Shown: piece by piece, positions 25,936-36,700 of the stretch
Layout: each line of letters begins with the position of its first letter
Numbering within the stretch: the first letter of the stretch is position 1
Assembly (NCBI RefSeq): GCF_001636695.1
Contig: NZ_LGEL01000042.1
Location: 1 to 48,268 of the forward strand
Direction of reading: 5' to 3'
DNA length: 48,268 bases
Source: Pedobacter panaciterrae
Lineage (GTDB): Bacteria > Bacteroidota > Bacteroidia > Sphingobacteriales > Sphingobacteriaceae
The notes under the pieces: model-generated
Seen by the model: only the letters and a program-made list of their open reading frames with translations
Databases searched by the model: none
Told to the model about the DNA's origin: nothing
Position numbers and translations under genes: made by a program

Positions 25936-26005
25936 CGTGATATCATTTGGTTTTTAAGTAGCAATTTCCGTAACATTTTCTTATATTAATAGTCTGATTA
26001 TTAAA

Positions 26006-26980
26006 ATGTTCAAGATGAAATACGTATACGCTTTCTTTATTGTTTTCAATTTATTATCTGTGGGGGCGTTTGCCCAGCAAACACAAGAAAAATATATCAA
26101 TGAAACAAAGTATCTGCTTTACCTGCCAGAAAATTATAGCAAGGACGATCAGCAGAAGTTTCCTGTTGTACTGTTCTTACATGGGAGTGGTGAACGCGGA
26201 GATGATGTAAGTAAAGTGGCAGTAAATGGTTTGCCTAAGCTGATTGCCAATGGGAAGAAGTTTCCTTTTATTGTTGTATCACCTCAGGTGCCAGATGGAG
26301 AGCGCTGGGAAAGCGGAAATCTCTTTCGGTTGATGAAGGAAATTAAAAAGAAATATAGAATTGATGAAGAACGTTTGTACTTAACCGGATTAAGTATGGG
26401 AGGTTATGGTAGCTGGGATATGGCAATGAAATATCCTCAAATGTTTGCTGCGGTTATTCCGATCTGTGGTGGAGGTGATCTCTCTAAAATCTGGATTTTG
26501 AGGCATACCCCTGTGTGGGTTTTTCATGGTGGAAAGGATAATGTTGTTCCACTTAAAGAAAGCCAGGATATGGTTGATGCTTTGAAGCCCATCAATCCGG
26601 ACGTTAAATTTACCATTTTCCCCGAAGATGGCCATGACAGCTGGACTTCGGCATATAATACTGATAGCCTGTATACCTGGATGTTGAATATCAAAAAGTT
26701 TAAATATTCCAGAGTTCCGGTAGATCAGAAGATATTGGATACTTATCAGGGTTCTTATTATAATGATCTTGCGAATGATACATTGAAGATAACAGTAACA
26801 TCCGGTGTAGTAACAATGATTCGTAAAAAGGGTACGGTTGAGTTAAAACCTTACGCAAATGATAAGTTTTTTGTAAACGAAAATGATCCGGTTGATGCGG
26901 TATTTTCTGGTAAAAAACGTAAAATGCAACTACTTGTAAATGCTGACAGACAGTATATTTATAAAAGGATTGGTGATTGA
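26006..26980 (+). CDS. Secreted alpha/beta-hydrolase esterase (prolyl oligopeptidase / PHB depolymerase-like)
   Basis: This 324-residue secreted esterase has a signal peptide ending VGAFAQ. The fold motifs are VVLFLHGSGERGDD (oxyanion region), the nucleophile elbow GLSMGGYGSW (Ser near 130), GGKDNVVP with the catalytic Asp (about 177), and EDGHDSW with the catalytic His (about 209). A C-terminal tail of about 80 residues beyond the hydrolase core (YQGSYYNDLANDTLKITV) is a small beta-rich domain. Enzymes like this often deacylate polysaccharides or cleave aryl esters; its place just before the GH95 and GH78 genes fits a debranching role, which is inference. A second ATG at 26015 is an equally good start. 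Confidence 0.82.
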   Translation: MFKMKYVYAFFIVFNLLSVGAFAQQTQEKYINETKYLLYLPENYSKDDQQKFPVVLFLHGSGERGDDVSKVAVNGLPKLIANGKKFPFIVVSPQVPDGERWESGNLFRLMKEIKKKYRIDEERLYLTGLSMGGYGSWDMAMKYPQMFAAVIPICGGGDLSKIWILRHTPVWVFHGGKDNVVPLKESQDMVDALKPINPDVKFTIFPEDGHDSWTSAYNTDSLYTWMLNIKKFKYSRVPVDQKILDTYQGSYYNDLANDTLKITVTSGVVTMIRKKGTVELKPYANDKFFVNENDPVDAVFSGKKRKMQLLVNADRQYIYKRIGD

Positions 26981-27116
26981 AAAGTACGGTTAATCTAAAG
27001 GATCATTACCTGTTTTATGTTAAAATTCCTTAAGATGATGTAAGAATCGCTGAATTTTCGTGTACTTTATTTAAGTATCATTGAAGAACTTTTTATAATA
27101 AACCTGTAATCACAAA

Positions 27117-29396
27117 ATGAAACCACACAAGAAACAAATTTATGCACTTTTTATTTTCCTGCTATTTCAGCTAAGTCTGAGTGCCCAGGTTAAAAAAACG
27201 GTGCAAAGTCCACAGGACTTAAAACTATGGGATAATAAGCCTGCCAAAGAGTGGATGACGGAAGCTTTCCCGATGGGAAATGGAAGAATTGGAGGAATGG
27301 TATTTGGCGGAATCTCACAGGAACACATCCAATTTAATGAAATTAGTTTGTGGACTGGCGATGAAACAAATACTGGTGCTTATCAGGCTTTTGGTGATGT
27401 ATACATTAATTTTAAAGGTAAAGATTCTAAAGCTGCTATTCCTGCTGATTATAGGAGAGAAACTGATATTAGTAAAGCTGTTCAGAAAATCTCATTTACT
27501 GACAATGGTATTGCTTATAAACGCGAATATTTTTGCAGTTTCCCTGATAAGGTTATGGTATTGCATTTTACTGCCAGTAAAAAGGCGGGATATTCAGCCA
27601 TTGTACAGCTTAAGGATGCTCATGATGCAAAGACTACGGCAGATGGAACAAAGTTAACCATTGCCGGGAAACTTGAAAACGGAATGGCATATAGCTCTAC
27701 CTTGTTGTTAAAAACAGAGGGTGGATCAGCAATTATAGAATCTGACGGAAAAGGTGGCTCTCAGTTAAATATTAATAATGCTGACGCATTTACTATTCTA
27801 CTATCAGCAGCTACTGATTACAGCAATAAACGCGATCAACAATGGAAAGGTGATGCGCCTGAAAATAAAGTTAAGCAGATTTTGGCGACAGTATCGCCTA
27901 AGAATTATCAGTTGTTGCTAGATAATCACATTAAAGATTATCAGAATTTATTTGGAAGAGTTTCATTAGACCTTGGTACTACTTCTAAATCAACATTGTT
28001 GCTTCCTACCTTTCAGAGAATACTTAATTATAAGAAAGCAACAGACCCTCAGCTTGAAGCGCTTATTTTTCAGTATGGAAGGTATTTGTTGATCAATTCC
28101 TCACGAAAAGGTGGCTTGCCTGCCAATTTGCAAGGCTTATGGAATGAAAGTAACAATCCGCCATGGAGGTCTGACTATCACTCTAACATCAATATCCAAA
28201 TGAATTACTGGCTAGCAGAGCCTACCAATCTTTCTGAATCTCATTTTCCATATCTGGATTACATTAACAGTATGCGTGAAGTGAAAAAGGAAAATACAAA
28301 AAAGGAGTATCCGGGAGTACGTGGGTGGACTGTAAAAACTGAAAACAACATTTTTGGTGGTGAAAGCTTTTTATGGAATACACCTGGCAGTGCCTGGTAT
28401 GTACAGTCTATCTGGGAGCATTACGCATTTACGAGAGACAAAGCTTATCTAAAAAACTTTGGTTATCCAATATTAAAAGAGATCACAGAGTTTTGGGATG
28501 ATTATTTAAAACGTAGAGATGATGGTACTTTGGTAGCACCAAAGGGCTGGTCGCCAGAGCATGGACCTACTGAAGATGGTGTTTCATACGATCAGCAAAT
28601 TGTATATGATTTGTTTACAAATTACATTGAAGCTGCTGATGCCCTTGGCATTGATAAGGCTTATAGAGATAAAGTAATGGACATGCGTGGGCACCTGTTA
28701 AAACCTAAGATTGGTAAATGGGGGCAATTACAGGAGTGGGAAACGGATCGTGATGATCCAAAAGATAACCATAGGCATGCATCTCATCTTTTTGGTTTAC
28801 ATCCTGGCAGACAGTTTAGTACAACTGAAACGCCAGAATTGGCAAAAGCAGCGAAAGTGAGTTTACTTGCAAGAGGCGATGCTTCGACAGGTTGGTCTAT
28901 GGCCTGGAAAATGAATTTCTGGGCAAGGCTGCATGATGGTGATCATGCTTATCTGATCCTTAAGAATTTTATTACACTTGTAGGGGGTGCTGGAGTTGAT
29001 TACAATGAGGGTGGAGGTATTTACGCGAATCTTTTTTGTGCACATCCTCCTTTCCAGATTGATGGTAACTTCGGATATACTGCTGGAGTTGCAGAAATGT
29101 TGCTTCAAAGTCAGACTTCCGAAATAGAATTGCTTCCTGCTTTGCCTAAAGAATGGGCTACCGGAAGTGTAAAAGGCTTGCGTGCAAGAGGTAATTTTGA
29201 AATTACTGAATTGCAGTGGAAAAATGGAAAGATCGTTAAATTGGTTGTTAAATCGTTATCTGGGGGAGATTGTAATCTTCGCGTACCAAATACTTTAAAA
29301 GCTGGGTTTTCTGTAAAAAACAGTAAAGATGAGAATGGATATAAATATGGTTTTAAAACTATAGCTGGTAAAGTTTATAGTTTTGTTGGCCAGTAA
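27117..29396 (+). CDS. Glycoside hydrolase family 95 (alpha-L-fucosidase / alpha-L-galactosidase type)
   Basis: This 759-residue secreted enzyme has a signal peptide ending SLSAQ. The N-terminal beta domain starts with [13 protein letters not shown] and [10 protein letters not shown]. The (alpha/alpha)6 catalytic domain carries the family hallmarks: [19 protein letters not shown], then NINIQMNYW (about 357-365, the two Asn that activate water), [12 protein letters not shown] (Glu near 482, general acid), and QIDGNFG (Asp near 649). GH95 enzymes are inverting and remove terminal alpha-1,2-linked L-fucose or L-galactose. The gene is followed by a GH78 rhamnosidase gene on the same strand 99 bp away. 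The N-terminal domain is slightly shorter than in many relatives; all catalytic motifs are intact. Confidence 0.93.
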   Translation: MKPHKKQIYALFIFLLFQLSLSAQVKKTVQSPQDLKLWDNKPAKEWMTEAFPMGNGRIGGMVFGGISQEHIQFNEISLWTGDETNTGAYQAFGDVYINFKGKDSKAAIPADYRRETDISKAVQKISFTDNGIAYKREYFCSFPDKVMVLHFTASKKAGYSAIVQLKDAHDAKTTADGTKLTIAGKLENGMAYSSTLLLKTEGGSAIIESDGKGGSQLNINNADAFTILLSAATDYSNKRDQQWKGDAPENKVKQILATVSPKNYQLLLDNHIKDYQNLFGRVSLDLGTTSKSTLLLPTFQRILNYKKATDPQLEALIFQYGRYLLINSSRKGGLPANLQGLWNESNNPPWRSDYHSNINIQMNYWLAEPTNLSESHFPYLDYINSMREVKKENTKKEYPGVRGWTVKTENNIFGGESFLWNTPGSAWYVQSIWEHYAFTRDKAYLKNFGYPILKEITEFWDDYLKRRDDGTLVAPKGWSPEHGPTEDGVSYDQQIVYDLFTNYIEAADALGIDKAYRDKVMDMRGHLLKPKIGKWGQLQEWETDRDDPKDNHRHASHLFGLHPGRQFSTTETPELAKAAKVSLLARGDASTGWSMAWKMNFWARLHDGDHAYLILKNFITLVGGAGVDYNEGGGIYANLFCAHPPFQIDGNFGYTAGVAEMLLQSQTSEIELLPALPKEWATGSVKGLRARGNFEITELQWKNGKIVKLVVKSLSGGDCNLRVPNTLKAGFSVKNSKDENGYKYGFKTIAGKVYSFVGQ

Positions 29397-29446
29397 TTAA
29401 TAAAGAACAGGATAGTGCATGACACTTATGTCAAATTAATTACGGA

Positions 29447-29488
29447 TAATAGTGAGTTGCTTTGGATTTCCGGGGCAACTCATTATTA
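29447..29488 (+). promoter_or_regulatory. Hairpin just upstream of the GH78 start
   Basis: TAATAGTGAGTTGC pairs with GCAACTCATTATTA over 14 positions (one G-U pair) around a 14-nt loop. It ends 7 nt before the ATG at 29496. It could be a terminator of the GH95 transcript, although the T-run is poor, or a structure that affects translation of the rhamnosidase. Confidence 0.5.
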
Positions 29489-29495
29489 ATCGAAT

Positions 29496-32153
29496 ATGAG
29501 ACCATGTATTAAGACGTTACTGCAGAGATTTGCAGTATTTGGGCTTTTGTTTGCCGTTAACCTTACGGCCTTTGCCCAGAAATTAAGTGTAAATGACCTT
29601 AAGGTAGAACACCTTAAAAATCCACTGGCTATTGAAACGCCAAAACCCAGGTTTAGTTGGAAAATAATTTCAACAGTAAAAAATACTTTACAATCTTCTT
29701 ATGAAATCAGAGTAGGCACAAATAAGGGCTCAATGAATGGGGGCAAAGACCTGGTTTGGAAGGCCTCTACATCAGGAGATCAGTCTGTATTGATTGAATA
29801 TGCAGGATCTGAGTTACAATCAAAAAAGAAATATTATTGGCAGGTTAGGGTAAAAGATAATCATGGCAGTACTTCTGCATGGTCTGAACCTGCTTTCTTT
29901 CAAATGGGGATTAATCCCGCAGACTGGACTGCAAAATGGATCAAAGTAGCTGGAAAAGATACATCTGCAAGAAGTCCGCTTTTTAGAAAGGAATTCTCCT
30001 TACAGAAAAAGGTTAAGTCGGCTATGGCGTATATCACTGCCAAGGGATTGTACGAAGCTAACATCAATGGTCAGCGTGTAAGTGATACTTATTTTGCACC
30101 GGGATGGACCAGTTATAAAGATCATCTGCAGTATCAGGTATATGATGTTACCGCTTCTTTGAAAAGTGGAGCTAATGTACTTGCTGTAAGCCTTGGAAAC
30201 GGTTGGTATAAAGGAAGAATCGGTTTTGGAAATCAGCATAATTTTTATGGAGATACACGCGGATTATTGTTGCAACTGGAGGTAGAATACACTGATGGTA
30301 CAAAAGAAACAATAAATACAGATGAAAGCTGGAAATATGCTTATGGACCGATCATGGCTTCGGATATTTATGATGGAGAAGTTTATGATGCCAGAATGGA
30401 AATAGCAGGCTGGAACAATACCGGGTTTAAAGAAGATGCTTCATGGACTGGAGTTGGTACAATGGAAAAAGGTACCGAGAAACTAGTAGCAATGAGCGGG
30501 CCGCCGGTAAAGAAACATGAGCAGTTTAAAGCGCTTAAAATTTTTAAAACGCCAGCGGGAGAAACGGTAGTGGATTTTGGACAAAATCTGGTGGGTTGGG
30601 TAATGCTCAAAGCCAAAGGTACCGCCGGAACAAGGATCACATTAAGTCATGCAGAGGTACTTACAAAAGAAGGTAATTTCTATACTGTAAATCTGAGATC
30701 AGCAAAAGCGCAGGACGTTTATATTTTAAAGGAGAATACCGAGCAGGTTTTTGAACCTCATTTTACTTTCCAGGGATTCAGATATGTGAAGGTTGATGGT
30801 TATCCGGGTGAATTGAAGACAGAAGACCTTACTGCAGTGGCTGTGTATTCAGCTATGGAGACCACAGGTAAGTTTTCGACTTCTAACGCCTTGCTGAATC
30901 AGTTACAACATAATATTCAGTGGGGACAAAAAGGGAACTTTTTGGATGTCCCAACCGATTGTCCACAACGCGATGAGCGATTGGGCTGGACCGGTGATGC
31001 ACAAGCTTTTGCGAATACAGCAGCTTACAATATGGATGTTGCCGGATTTTTCACCAAATGGTTAAAAGATGTAAAAGCAGATCAGCAGCCTAATGGATTA
31101 ATTCCGCATGTTATCCCGAATGTACTGGGGCCAAATGATGGTGCATCTTCAGGTTGGGCAGATGTTTCTACGATTATTCCATGGGATATGTATGTGGCTT
31201 ATGGAGATCGCAGAATACTGGAAACGCAATATGAGAGTATGCAGAAATGGGTGGGCTATATGTCCTCCGTTGCAAAAAACAATCTTTGGAATTCAGGTTT
31301 CCACTTTGGTGATTGGCTTTTCTATCGTCCGAATGATGACAATGACGGAAGGGCTGCAGTAACCGACAAATATTTGATTGCACAGACTTTTTATGCGCAT
31401 TCTACCCAATTGCTGATCAATGCTGCAAAGGTATTGGGCAAACAGGAAGATGTAACAAAATACACAGCCTTGCTTGCTGATATTAAAGCAGCTTTTGTAA
31501 AGGAATACATGACACCGTCCGGCCGACTGGTATCTGGAACGCAGACCGCTTATGTGTTGGCTCTGCAATTTGATATGCTGCCTGAAGAACTCAGAGCACC
31601 ATGTGCTGATCGTCTTGTAGCCAATATCCGTGATTACGGAAATCACCTTACTACTGGCTTTTTGGGCACACCGTATTTATGCCATGTACTGACCAGGTAT
31701 GGACACAATAATGTTGCGTACGATCTGTTGATGCAGGAGAGTTATCCTTCGTGGCTTTATCCCGTAAAGATGGGAGCCACTACGATATGGGAGAGATGGG
31801 ATGGCATTAAGCCGGATGGATCTTTTCAAACTCCGGATATGAATTCATATAACCACTATGCATATGGTGCGATAGGGGATTGGATGTATAGGACGATTGC
31901 AGGAATTAACTCAGTAGCTGATCAGCCGGGATATAAGTCCATTGTTATTGCACCAAAACCAGGAGGCAAGATAACAAACGCGTCTGCTGAATTAGAAACG
32001 GTGTATGGTACGGTAAAGTCGGCCTGGACATTGGAAAATGGGGTGTTGAAACTTGATGTTACTATACCTTCAAATACTAAAGCAAGGATAGTATTACCAG
32101 ATGCAACCAAAGAAGTTGGCTCTGGTAATTATCACTTTGAAAGTAAAATTTAA
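29496..32153 (+). CDS. Alpha-L-rhamnosidase, GH78 (first copy)
   Basis: This 885-residue secreted enzyme has a signal peptide ending LTAFAQ. The N-terminal Fn3-like domain opens with the typical VEHLKNPLAIETPKPRFSWK. Beta-sandwich domains follow, then the (alpha/alpha)6 barrel with DVPTDCPQRDERLGWTGDAQ (about 484-503), which holds the acidic substrate-binding and general-acid residues, and TTIWERWDG (about 761-769) with the probable catalytic base Glu. A C-terminal beta-sandwich ends the protein. It releases L-rhamnose from glycosides or polysaccharides in the periplasm or at the cell surface. It is collinear with GH95 upstream and convergent with susD downstream. Confidence 0.95.
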   Translation: MRPCIKTLLQRFAVFGLLFAVNLTAFAQKLSVNDLKVEHLKNPLAIETPKPRFSWKIISTVKNTLQSSYEIRVGTNKGSMNGGKDLVWKASTSGDQSVLIEYAGSELQSKKKYYWQVRVKDNHGSTSAWSEPAFFQMGINPADWTAKWIKVAGKDTSARSPLFRKEFSLQKKVKSAMAYITAKGLYEANINGQRVSDTYFAPGWTSYKDHLQYQVYDVTASLKSGANVLAVSLGNGWYKGRIGFGNQHNFYGDTRGLLLQLEVEYTDGTKETINTDESWKYAYGPIMASDIYDGEVYDARMEIAGWNNTGFKEDASWTGVGTMEKGTEKLVAMSGPPVKKHEQFKALKIFKTPAGETVVDFGQNLVGWVMLKAKGTAGTRITLSHAEVLTKEGNFYTVNLRSAKAQDVYILKENTEQVFEPHFTFQGFRYVKVDGYPGELKTEDLTAVAVYSAMETTGKFSTSNALLNQLQHNIQWGQKGNFLDVPTDCPQRDERLGWTGDAQAFANTAAYNMDVAGFFTKWLKDVKADQQPNGLIPHVIPNVLGPNDGASSGWADVSTIIPWDMYVAYGDRRILETQYESMQKWVGYMSSVAKNNLWNSGFHFGDWLFYRPNDDNDGRAAVTDKYLIAQTFYAHSTQLLINAAKVLGKQEDVTKYTALLADIKAAFVKEYMTPSGRLVSGTQTAYVLALQFDMLPEELRAPCADRLVANIRDYGNHLTTGFLGTPYLCHVLTRYGHNNVAYDLLMQESYPSWLYPVKMGATTIWERWDGIKPDGSFQTPDMNSYNHYAYGAIGDWMYRTIAGINSVADQPGYKSIVIAPKPGGKITNASAELETVYGTVKSAWTLENGVLKLDVTIPSNTKARIVLPDATKEVGSGNYHFESKI

Positions 32154-32190
32154 GAGGAGTAGTAGTTAAGACGTTGGTGTCTAGAAAGTT

Positions 32191-32324
32191 GTGTCTAAAA
32201 GGGTAAGGTCGTCATCTCGACGATAGGAGAGATCTCTTGTTTATGCCAATTACCTAGTAGCAGATACTTCGCAATCAAGAGATCTCTCCTGTCGTCGAGA
32301 TGACGATCTTACCTTTTTGGACAC
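32191..32324. repeat. Long palindromic intergenic element, copy 3
   Basis: The left arm 32210-32239 is identical to copy 1; the right arm 32276-32305 differs by one base that still pairs as G-U. The 36-nt spacer is related to that of copy 1 (both start TTTATG and end CAAT or TAAT). Outer arms GTGTCTAAAAGGGTAAG (32191-32207) and CTTACCTTTTTGGACAC (32308-32324) extend the stem. It lies between convergent genes and could terminate both. Confidence 0.92.
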
Positions 32325-32352
32325 CCTCTTTCATTTACTGAGATGATTTATG

Positions 32353-33786
32353 TTATTTTACATCGAACCACAATTTTGTAGTGAGTAAATCTGCACCTTG
32401 TCTGGCTACAGCAGCTTTATAGTTTGCACCATTAAGCGATTGCTCACGTCCAGGGTATATAAATCTTACAGGTATTTTTCCGCCTAATGTACCTGCAACG
32501 GCAGGGGTAAGCTCGGGATAGTCAAGTCTTCTCCATTCGGCAAAGGCCTCTAATCCCTGACCAAATAATGCGATCCACTTTTGATCTCCAATAGATTTTT
32601 TGAAATTACCTGCATCATATTTTATGGCAGGAAGATTTGTATAGTTAGTGATGTCATCTTCTGTAATACCGTATTGTCTCAGCGATTCTTCTATAGCTTG
32701 TTTGTACAAGGCTGCCGGATCCTCACTACTAAAACCACGTGCTGCTATTTCCGCACGATCAAATAGTACCTCAGCATAACTGATGATTACGGCAGGTGCT
32801 GAAGGAGCAAGGAAATAAGTGCCGGGTTTGGATGTTTTAGTTAAACCAAGGCTATTGGCATCACTTGTTAGTAAACCATTAGGTACACCTATGTATAATT
32901 CCGAGGTATCTTTAGTTTTGCTGGCAAATATTGGAAGACGAGGGTCTTTTAAATCCTTTAACTTATCTACAATGGTTTTGCTTATTCTATGATCGTTACG
33001 GGTATCAAATATATTGCTAATCGGATTTTGATTAGGAGATGTAGTATATACCAGTTGAGCTATTTCGTCATTACTACTAATGTAAGCACCACCTTCTGCT
33101 GCAATTTCGGCCAATACAGCTTTAGATTTTTCCGGCTCGCGATCGGCAATACGAAGAGCGATGCGCAGTCTTAATGAATTAGCGAATTTTTTCCAACGGT
33201 CAATTTTACCACCATAAATGATGTCGCCGGCAATTGCTTTACCATCAAGATCCAAATCAGCCTGGGCCGATTTCAGATCGTCAAGTAATCCGAAATAAAC
33301 ATCTTTTTGTGTGTCGTATTCTGGAGTTACGAATTGTTTGATCTGGATAGATTGAGAATATGGTATATCTCCATAAGCATCTGTTAGCAATAGAAATGTC
33401 CATGATCTTAACACTTTAGCTACACCCCTGTAATTGGTATTCTGTTGTGCATCAGCGAGGGTTATCAGCTTGTTAAGATTGGTAATACCTTTTGTATATC
33501 CATTGTTCCATAAATCCTGAAGATCAGTATTAGAAAAAATGTAACGATCGGCATCAGTGTACTGTATTTTTGCCCAGTGTTGAACAAATAGCAGACTTGA
33601 GTTAATATTGTTAGTTCCCCAGTAAGCATCGGCTGTACTTTTTATCGCTCCGGTTAGCAGATAATCTGGAAGCGGATTTTCTGCTTCATTAGGATTCTTG
33701 TTAATATCTGCGAGCTCTTTTTTGCATGAAGTGAAAGAGGTTGCCAATATTGCAGAAAAAAGGATTGGAATATATTTGAATTTCAT
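32353..33786 (-). CDS. SusD/RagB-family outer-membrane lipoprotein (SusD-like 2 type)
   Basis: This 477-residue surface lipoprotein forms the lid of a SusC/SusD nutrient importer. A signal peptide with lipobox TSC (Cys21) is followed by DINKNPNEAENPLPDYLLTGA, typical of the SusD-like 2 group. TPR-like helices make up most of the chain, with YADADRY-like and DAYGDIPYSQS segments and a C-terminal EAFAEWRRLDYPEL then IPVRFIYPGREQ typical of this group. It starts 6 bp after the SusC gene stop and is surely co-transcribed with it. The ligand cannot be read from sequence; the S-box in the leader hints at a methionine- or sulfur-linked ligand, whereas the neighbouring GH78 genes hint at a rhamnoside. 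Confidence 0.92.
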   Translation of the reverse strand: MKFKYIPILFSAILATSFTSCKKELADINKNPNEAENPLPDYLLTGAIKSTADAYWGTNNINSSLLFVQHWAKIQYTDADRYIFSNTDLQDLWNNGYTKGITNLNKLITLADAQQNTNYRGVAKVLRSWTFLLLTDAYGDIPYSQSIQIKQFVTPEYDTQKDVYFGLLDDLKSAQADLDLDGKAIAGDIIYGGKIDRWKKFANSLRLRIALRIADREPEKSKAVLAEIAAEGGAYISSNDEIAQLVYTTSPNQNPISNIFDTRNDHRISKTIVDKLKDLKDPRLPIFASKTKDTSELYIGVPNGLLTSDANSLGLTKTSKPGTYFLAPSAPAVIISYAEVLFDRAEIAARGFSSEDPAALYKQAIEESLRQYGITEDDITNYTNLPAIKYDAGNFKKSIGDQKWIALFGQGLEAFAEWRRLDYPELTPAVAGTLGGKIPVRFIYPGREQSLNGANYKAAVARQGADLLTTKLWFDVK

Positions 33787-33792
33787 GATGTT

Positions 33793-36700
33793 CTAGAATT
33801 TAAAATTAAGGTTAAAACCAAATGATCTTGTTGTTGGAAGCGTTAAGCTTTCCAGACCTTGAGCGTTTCCTGTATTGAATGCAGTTTCAGGATCAATGTT
33901 TGGTGCATCTTTATGTATGATCCAAAGATTACGCCCCACTAAAGAGAAAGTAGCATCCTGTAAGCCGATTTTTTTAACCCACACTGAAGGGATATTGTAG
34001 CTTAATCTAACCTCTCTTAATTTGATATAAGAAGCACTGTAAACAAATTGCTCATCTGCTTTGGTTGTAGCTTTGTAATATTCTTCGGCAGAAATAATTT
34101 TGGTGTTCTTAGTACCGTCGGCCAGAACGCCATCAAAGATCATCCCATCAGTAAATGTTGTACCTCCAGCGGTATAGGTAAGCCCGCCATTTTCAGTGTT
34201 TCTTCCTCTCATTGTACTTGCAAGTACTCCGGTATAGGTTCCGGTAGAGTTAGTGCCAGAGAAAATTTTGCCACCAATTCTGGCATCTACAAGGAAATTC
34301 AAATTGAAGTCTTTGTAGGTAAAGCTATTACTGATTCCACCTATCCAGTTTGGAGTAAACTTACCCAGAACTTGTTTTGTAGGATTGATGAGTGGAGTTC
34401 CATTGCTGCTTACCAGAATTTGTCCGGCAGCATCACGCTGGTAAACAGTTCCGAAGAAAGTACCATAAGGCTGGTCTACTGCTGCTAATACATCAAGCGT
34501 TCCGCTAGTACCGATTGTATAACTGCTGATACGTCCTTCTTTATCAAGTTCAGTAACCTTACTACGGTTACGTGAATAGTTTAAATTAATGTCCCAGCTG
34601 AAGTCTTTATGTTTAACAGGGGTTACGCCCAGTTGAATTTCGATACCCTTATTATTGATACTTCCACCGTTAATAAGTTTTTGTGTATATCCGGTTGCCG
34701 AACTTACATCAACTTTTAAAATCTGGTTAATACTGTTAGTATTGTATACACTTAAATCCAATTTAATACGGTTATCAAATAATCCAATTTCGGCACCTGC
34801 TTCAGTCGATTTAGTGATTTCTGGCAGAAGATTTGGATTAAGGTCTATAGTATTTGCTGATTGTTGTGGATTTCCATCAAAAGGAGCGGTAAAGCTATAG
34901 GTATTGATCAACTGATAAGGATCTGTTGCTTTTCCTACTTTAGACCAACCACCTCTTAGCTTAGCAAAGCTAAGGACGTCGTTTTTAATGTCGAAAGCTT
35001 CTGTAAGAATTAAACTTCCGTTAACTGAAGGGTAAAAATAAGACAGATTTGGTTGAGGTAAACTTGAATCCCAGTCGTTACGTGCTGTTAAATTAAGATA
35101 TGCATAATCTCTAAAGCCCAACTGAGCAGATCCAAATAAACTGTAGGTTCTAAGTTTGCTGTAAAAGTTAGAAGATACCAGTGGATCTCTTGAGTTACTT
35201 AATGTGTACAAGCCGTTTACTGCAAGTTTAGTTGCTTTCTGATCGTTTTGCTCGAAAGTTGAAGTTCTAATATTTCCACCACCCAAAACATCTAATGAAA
35301 AGTCTGAATTCAGTTTCTTGTTGAACTCTAAACGGCCTTCGGTGTTGTTTTCATTAACGGTATAGGCATCTTCCTCGTATGAACCGAATGGAGTACCATT
35401 TGTTCCGTATGCGATTTTGATCTTTCTGCGATCTGTGTAATAATCATTTCCTGTTCTGAAATTGGCAGAAAGTGCACTTGTAATTTTGTAGTTTAATTCT
35501 GCATTACCAATAATACGATCACGTTTCTGACCAACTGTATTCTCGTAAGCAATGAAGTAAGGGTTGCTATAGTAACTGTTGTTCCAGTTAAAGTCGTTTC
35601 CGTTTTCGTCTTTATAGTTTTTAAGCTGACTAATATCTACCTGTCTTCCAAACCATGTAAATTGAAGCATAGGACCTGTTGCACGTTTCCCACCTGATGC
35701 GGGCAGGTTATCAGCATTACTCTTCACATAATTTGCAGAAGCATTTAATGTTAATTTGGGAGTGATTCTGTATGTGGTGTTTAATAACAGTGAATTCTTG
35801 TCCTGAGAAGAATTTGGTAATATACCACCTTGAGTAAGATTGTTGTAAGAGAAACGAATGTCTTGTTTTTCGCCCGATCCGGCAATAGCGATACCATTAT
35901 TAAGTGCATATCCCGTTTCGAAGAAATTCTTAACATTATCCGGATGGGCAACAAATGGAACAGCTACACCTTTAGAGTTAAACTGAGGGATTAAACGGCC
36001 ATCTAATGCTGGTCCCCAACTTTCATCAACACCATCATTTACACCACCGCCTTTTCCATCTACAAAGCTAAACTTACCGCTTGTACCTTGTCCGAATGAG
36101 TTTTGATAATCTGGAAGGGTTAACAGGTTTGAAAATGTAGTGTTAGAGTTTACGCTTATACCCAAACCTTTTTGGCCTCTGCCGGTTTTAGTTTTAATGA
36201 GGATAACACCTGCTGCTGCACGTGATCCATATAATGCCGCTGCATTTGGACCTTTAAGTACACTAATAGACTCAATATCCTCTGAATTAATATCAGAAAT
36301 TGTGTTTGCAAAATCTCTTGATCCACCTGTGCCCAGGTATTGAGAGTTATCAACAGGAACTCCATCAACAACGAAAAGAGGCTGATTGTTACCTGAGATA
36401 GAGGTCTCGCCGCGAATAATAATTCTGGAAGAACCCATATCGCCCTGACTATTGGTAGTTTGTACACCGGCAATTTTTCCGGCTAGTGAATTGATCAGGT
36501 TGGTTTCTTTTGCAGTAGCAATGTCTTTAGACTTTAATTCCTGAACAGCATATCCTAATGATTTTTTTTCTTTAGAGATACCGAGGGCTGTAACAACAAC
36601 TTCGCTTAAGGAATTAGCTGCTGCATCAAGTGTAATATTTAAAGTAGTAGTTGCTGCGGTAATAGCTACTTCTTTTGTAGTGTATCCTAAATAAGAAACA

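Noticed and set aside
13654-32324. Palindromic elements as insertion sequences
   Set aside because: They carry no transposase frame and are only about 95-165 bp long; at most they are non-autonomous.
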